Below, piece by piece: positions 63,275 through 64,000 of a stretch of 64,000 nucleotides of DNA. Origin of the DNA: Antrodiella citrinella. Taxonomy: Eukaryota; Basidiomycota; Agaricomycetes; Polyporales; Steccherinaceae. Both the position numbers and the translations under genes were made by a program. Positions within the stretch are counted from its first letter, which is position 1, and each line of letters opens with the position of its first letter. Under the pieces are notes generated by a model. It saw only the letters and a program-made list of their open reading frames with translations. It did not search any database and was not told the origin of the DNA. The stretch is taken from the NCBI GenBank assembly GCA_004802725.1, contig SGPM01000055.1, forward strand, positions 43,351 to 107,350. Reading direction: 5' to 3'.

Positions 63275-63938
63275 TGGACAATAAGAACCCAATTATCATG
63301 TCAGCGTTTGGCCACCACAATGGAACGGAAAGAACGATTTACCCGGTCTTTCGAGTCACACTTTGTTCTTTCAGCTTTGGCCCATACAACAAGCAAAAAT
63401 ACTTGATAGCCGCCGGGTGGCCATCGCTCTTGTAGTATAAGAGAGCTGCCGGGCCCTCCTCCTCTCTCTCTCCAACCTCCATCACAAACTCTCATACTTG
63501 TCCTCGCATATGTTATCCCTCAAGTAGTCTTGATAGACGGCAACTCTCTCGACTTCGACACGGTCCTCCAGGTTCTATTGTATGTCCTGCGCCACAGTTC
63601 AATTCTTGTTCGAGCATGGCCACTCATCGCGTCCGATCTCGCCACAGATGTTCCTTCGGCTATGTCATCTCAGCTTGGCTTGAAGACAATTAGTATACAT
63701 TCTTAGGCGGTTTGCGCAAGTGGGCACGAAGACACAGGATTTATATGTGCGTGTCGTTAACTCTACGGTCGCAGAACCAAGTCACTGACCCCCGCTTTCT
63801 CCTAGGAAAGATATACTGCCTCGGATATTTCCTCAGTAATGGACGACAGCCTATCTATGGATGACTCGGACTTGGCTGGGTGTGCTTTCGACGCGTGAAT
63901 AGGTTGGGTGGGCGGGCAAGCGTGGCCCAAGTGGCACG
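63275..63938 (+). repeat. Module copy B with TATA-like promoter
   Basis: Diverged copy of 59935-60495. Blocks are TGGACAATAAGAACCCAA (63275-63292), GATAGCCGC (63405), GTATAAGAG (63435) and the 33-nt GC-rich block at 63906-63938. Spacing from TATA to the GC-rich block is 471 nt here against 401 in copy A. No open frame is conserved that I can see. Confidence 0.6.
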
Positions 63939-64000
63939 GGACGGCCGACTTGGATCTTGGATGTGTCTGGGTGCGCTTCCGACGCGCGAAGAGGCTGGGT
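63876..64000. repeat. Tandem GC-rich repeat, period about 91, cut by the window end
   Basis: CTGGGTGTGCTTTCGACGCG at 63876 recurs as CTGGGTGCGCTTCCGACGCG at 63967. Each is followed by a GAATAGGTTGGGT or GAAGAGGCTGGGT segment. A related single unit is near 60632. The array continues beyond the window. Confidence 0.6.

Larger units (their letters stand above)
58226..64000. other. Gene-poor right end with repeats
   Basis: About 5.8 kb without a gene I can name. 58226-58600 is the MPS1 promoter, with CACGTG dyads and an ACGCGT box. Open frames of 141 codons (minus, 58608-59033) and 175 codons (minus, 61035-61562) have no family features. Two diverged copies of a TATA-containing module lie at about 59920-60500 and 63270-63940. 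Tandem GC-rich repeats start near 63876 and run off the window. A perfect 16-nt inverted repeat is at 60876-60986. The area may hold degenerate or fast-evolving genes. Confidence 0.5.

Overview
The window is nuclear DNA of a filamentous basidiomycete, most likely a mushroom-forming agaricomycete. Genes lie densely on both strands, almost all are broken by 50-65 nt GT-AG introns, and several products belong to basidiomycete-typical families (a DUF6533-like membrane protein, a RasGEF with N-terminal SH3 and WW domains, a DUF4243 questin-oxidase-like protein). No rRNA, convincing tRNA, CRISPR or viral sequence was seen. I could not assign a species. All gene models were joined by eye from splice signals and family motifs, so exon edges are predictions.

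Layout. 1-5.6 kb: the N-terminal part of a Ras exchange factor, cut by the window edge, then EFL1/RIA1, the 60S-maturation GTPase; both on minus. 5.6-7.9 kb: no recognisable gene. 7.9-9.5 kb: an aquaglyceroporin. 10.2-16.7 kb: a CobW/COG0523 metal-chaperone GTPase, NADPH-cytochrome P450 reductase and a membrane-anchored SET protein, all on minus. 16.9-24.5 kb: HUT1 (UDP-galactose transporter), a STYX-like pseudophosphatase, SHE9/MDM33 of the mitochondrial inner membrane, a SAM methyltransferase and a HIT hydrolase; several pairs are divergent with short shared promoters. 24.7-27.7 kb: a questin-oxidase-like protein in tandem with an alpha/beta hydrolase. 28.4-32.3 kb: a SPRY protein, DAHP synthase and TIM9.

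32.3-39.4 kb: a MITE-like palindromic element, then two tandem paralogous 4-coumarate/acyl-CoA ligases, both ending in peroxisomal targeting tripeptides (SRL and AKL). 39.8-45.3 kb: a PrxQ-type peroxiredoxin, a large polytopic membrane protein with a lumenal transferase-like domain, and a dienelactone hydrolase. 45.9-48.5 kb: a small hypothetical gene and a DUF6533-like protein. 49.4-58.2 kb: eIF2-alpha and the DEAH helicase Prp2 in head-to-head arrangement, then the spindle-checkpoint kinase MPS1/TTK. 58.2-64.0 kb: gene-poor, with two diverged copies of a promoter-containing module and other repeats.

Most genes are housekeeping. The accessory content that could work together is peroxisomal or oxidative: the two ligases, the questin-oxidase/hydrolase pair, the dienelactone hydrolase, P450 reductase and peroxiredoxin suit a fungus that degrades or modifies aromatics. 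That link is inference from family membership only. The least-described items are the 41.2-44.1 kb fusion-like membrane protein, the Arg-less STYX, the membrane-anchored SET protein, the MITE-like palindrome and the duplicated module at the right end.
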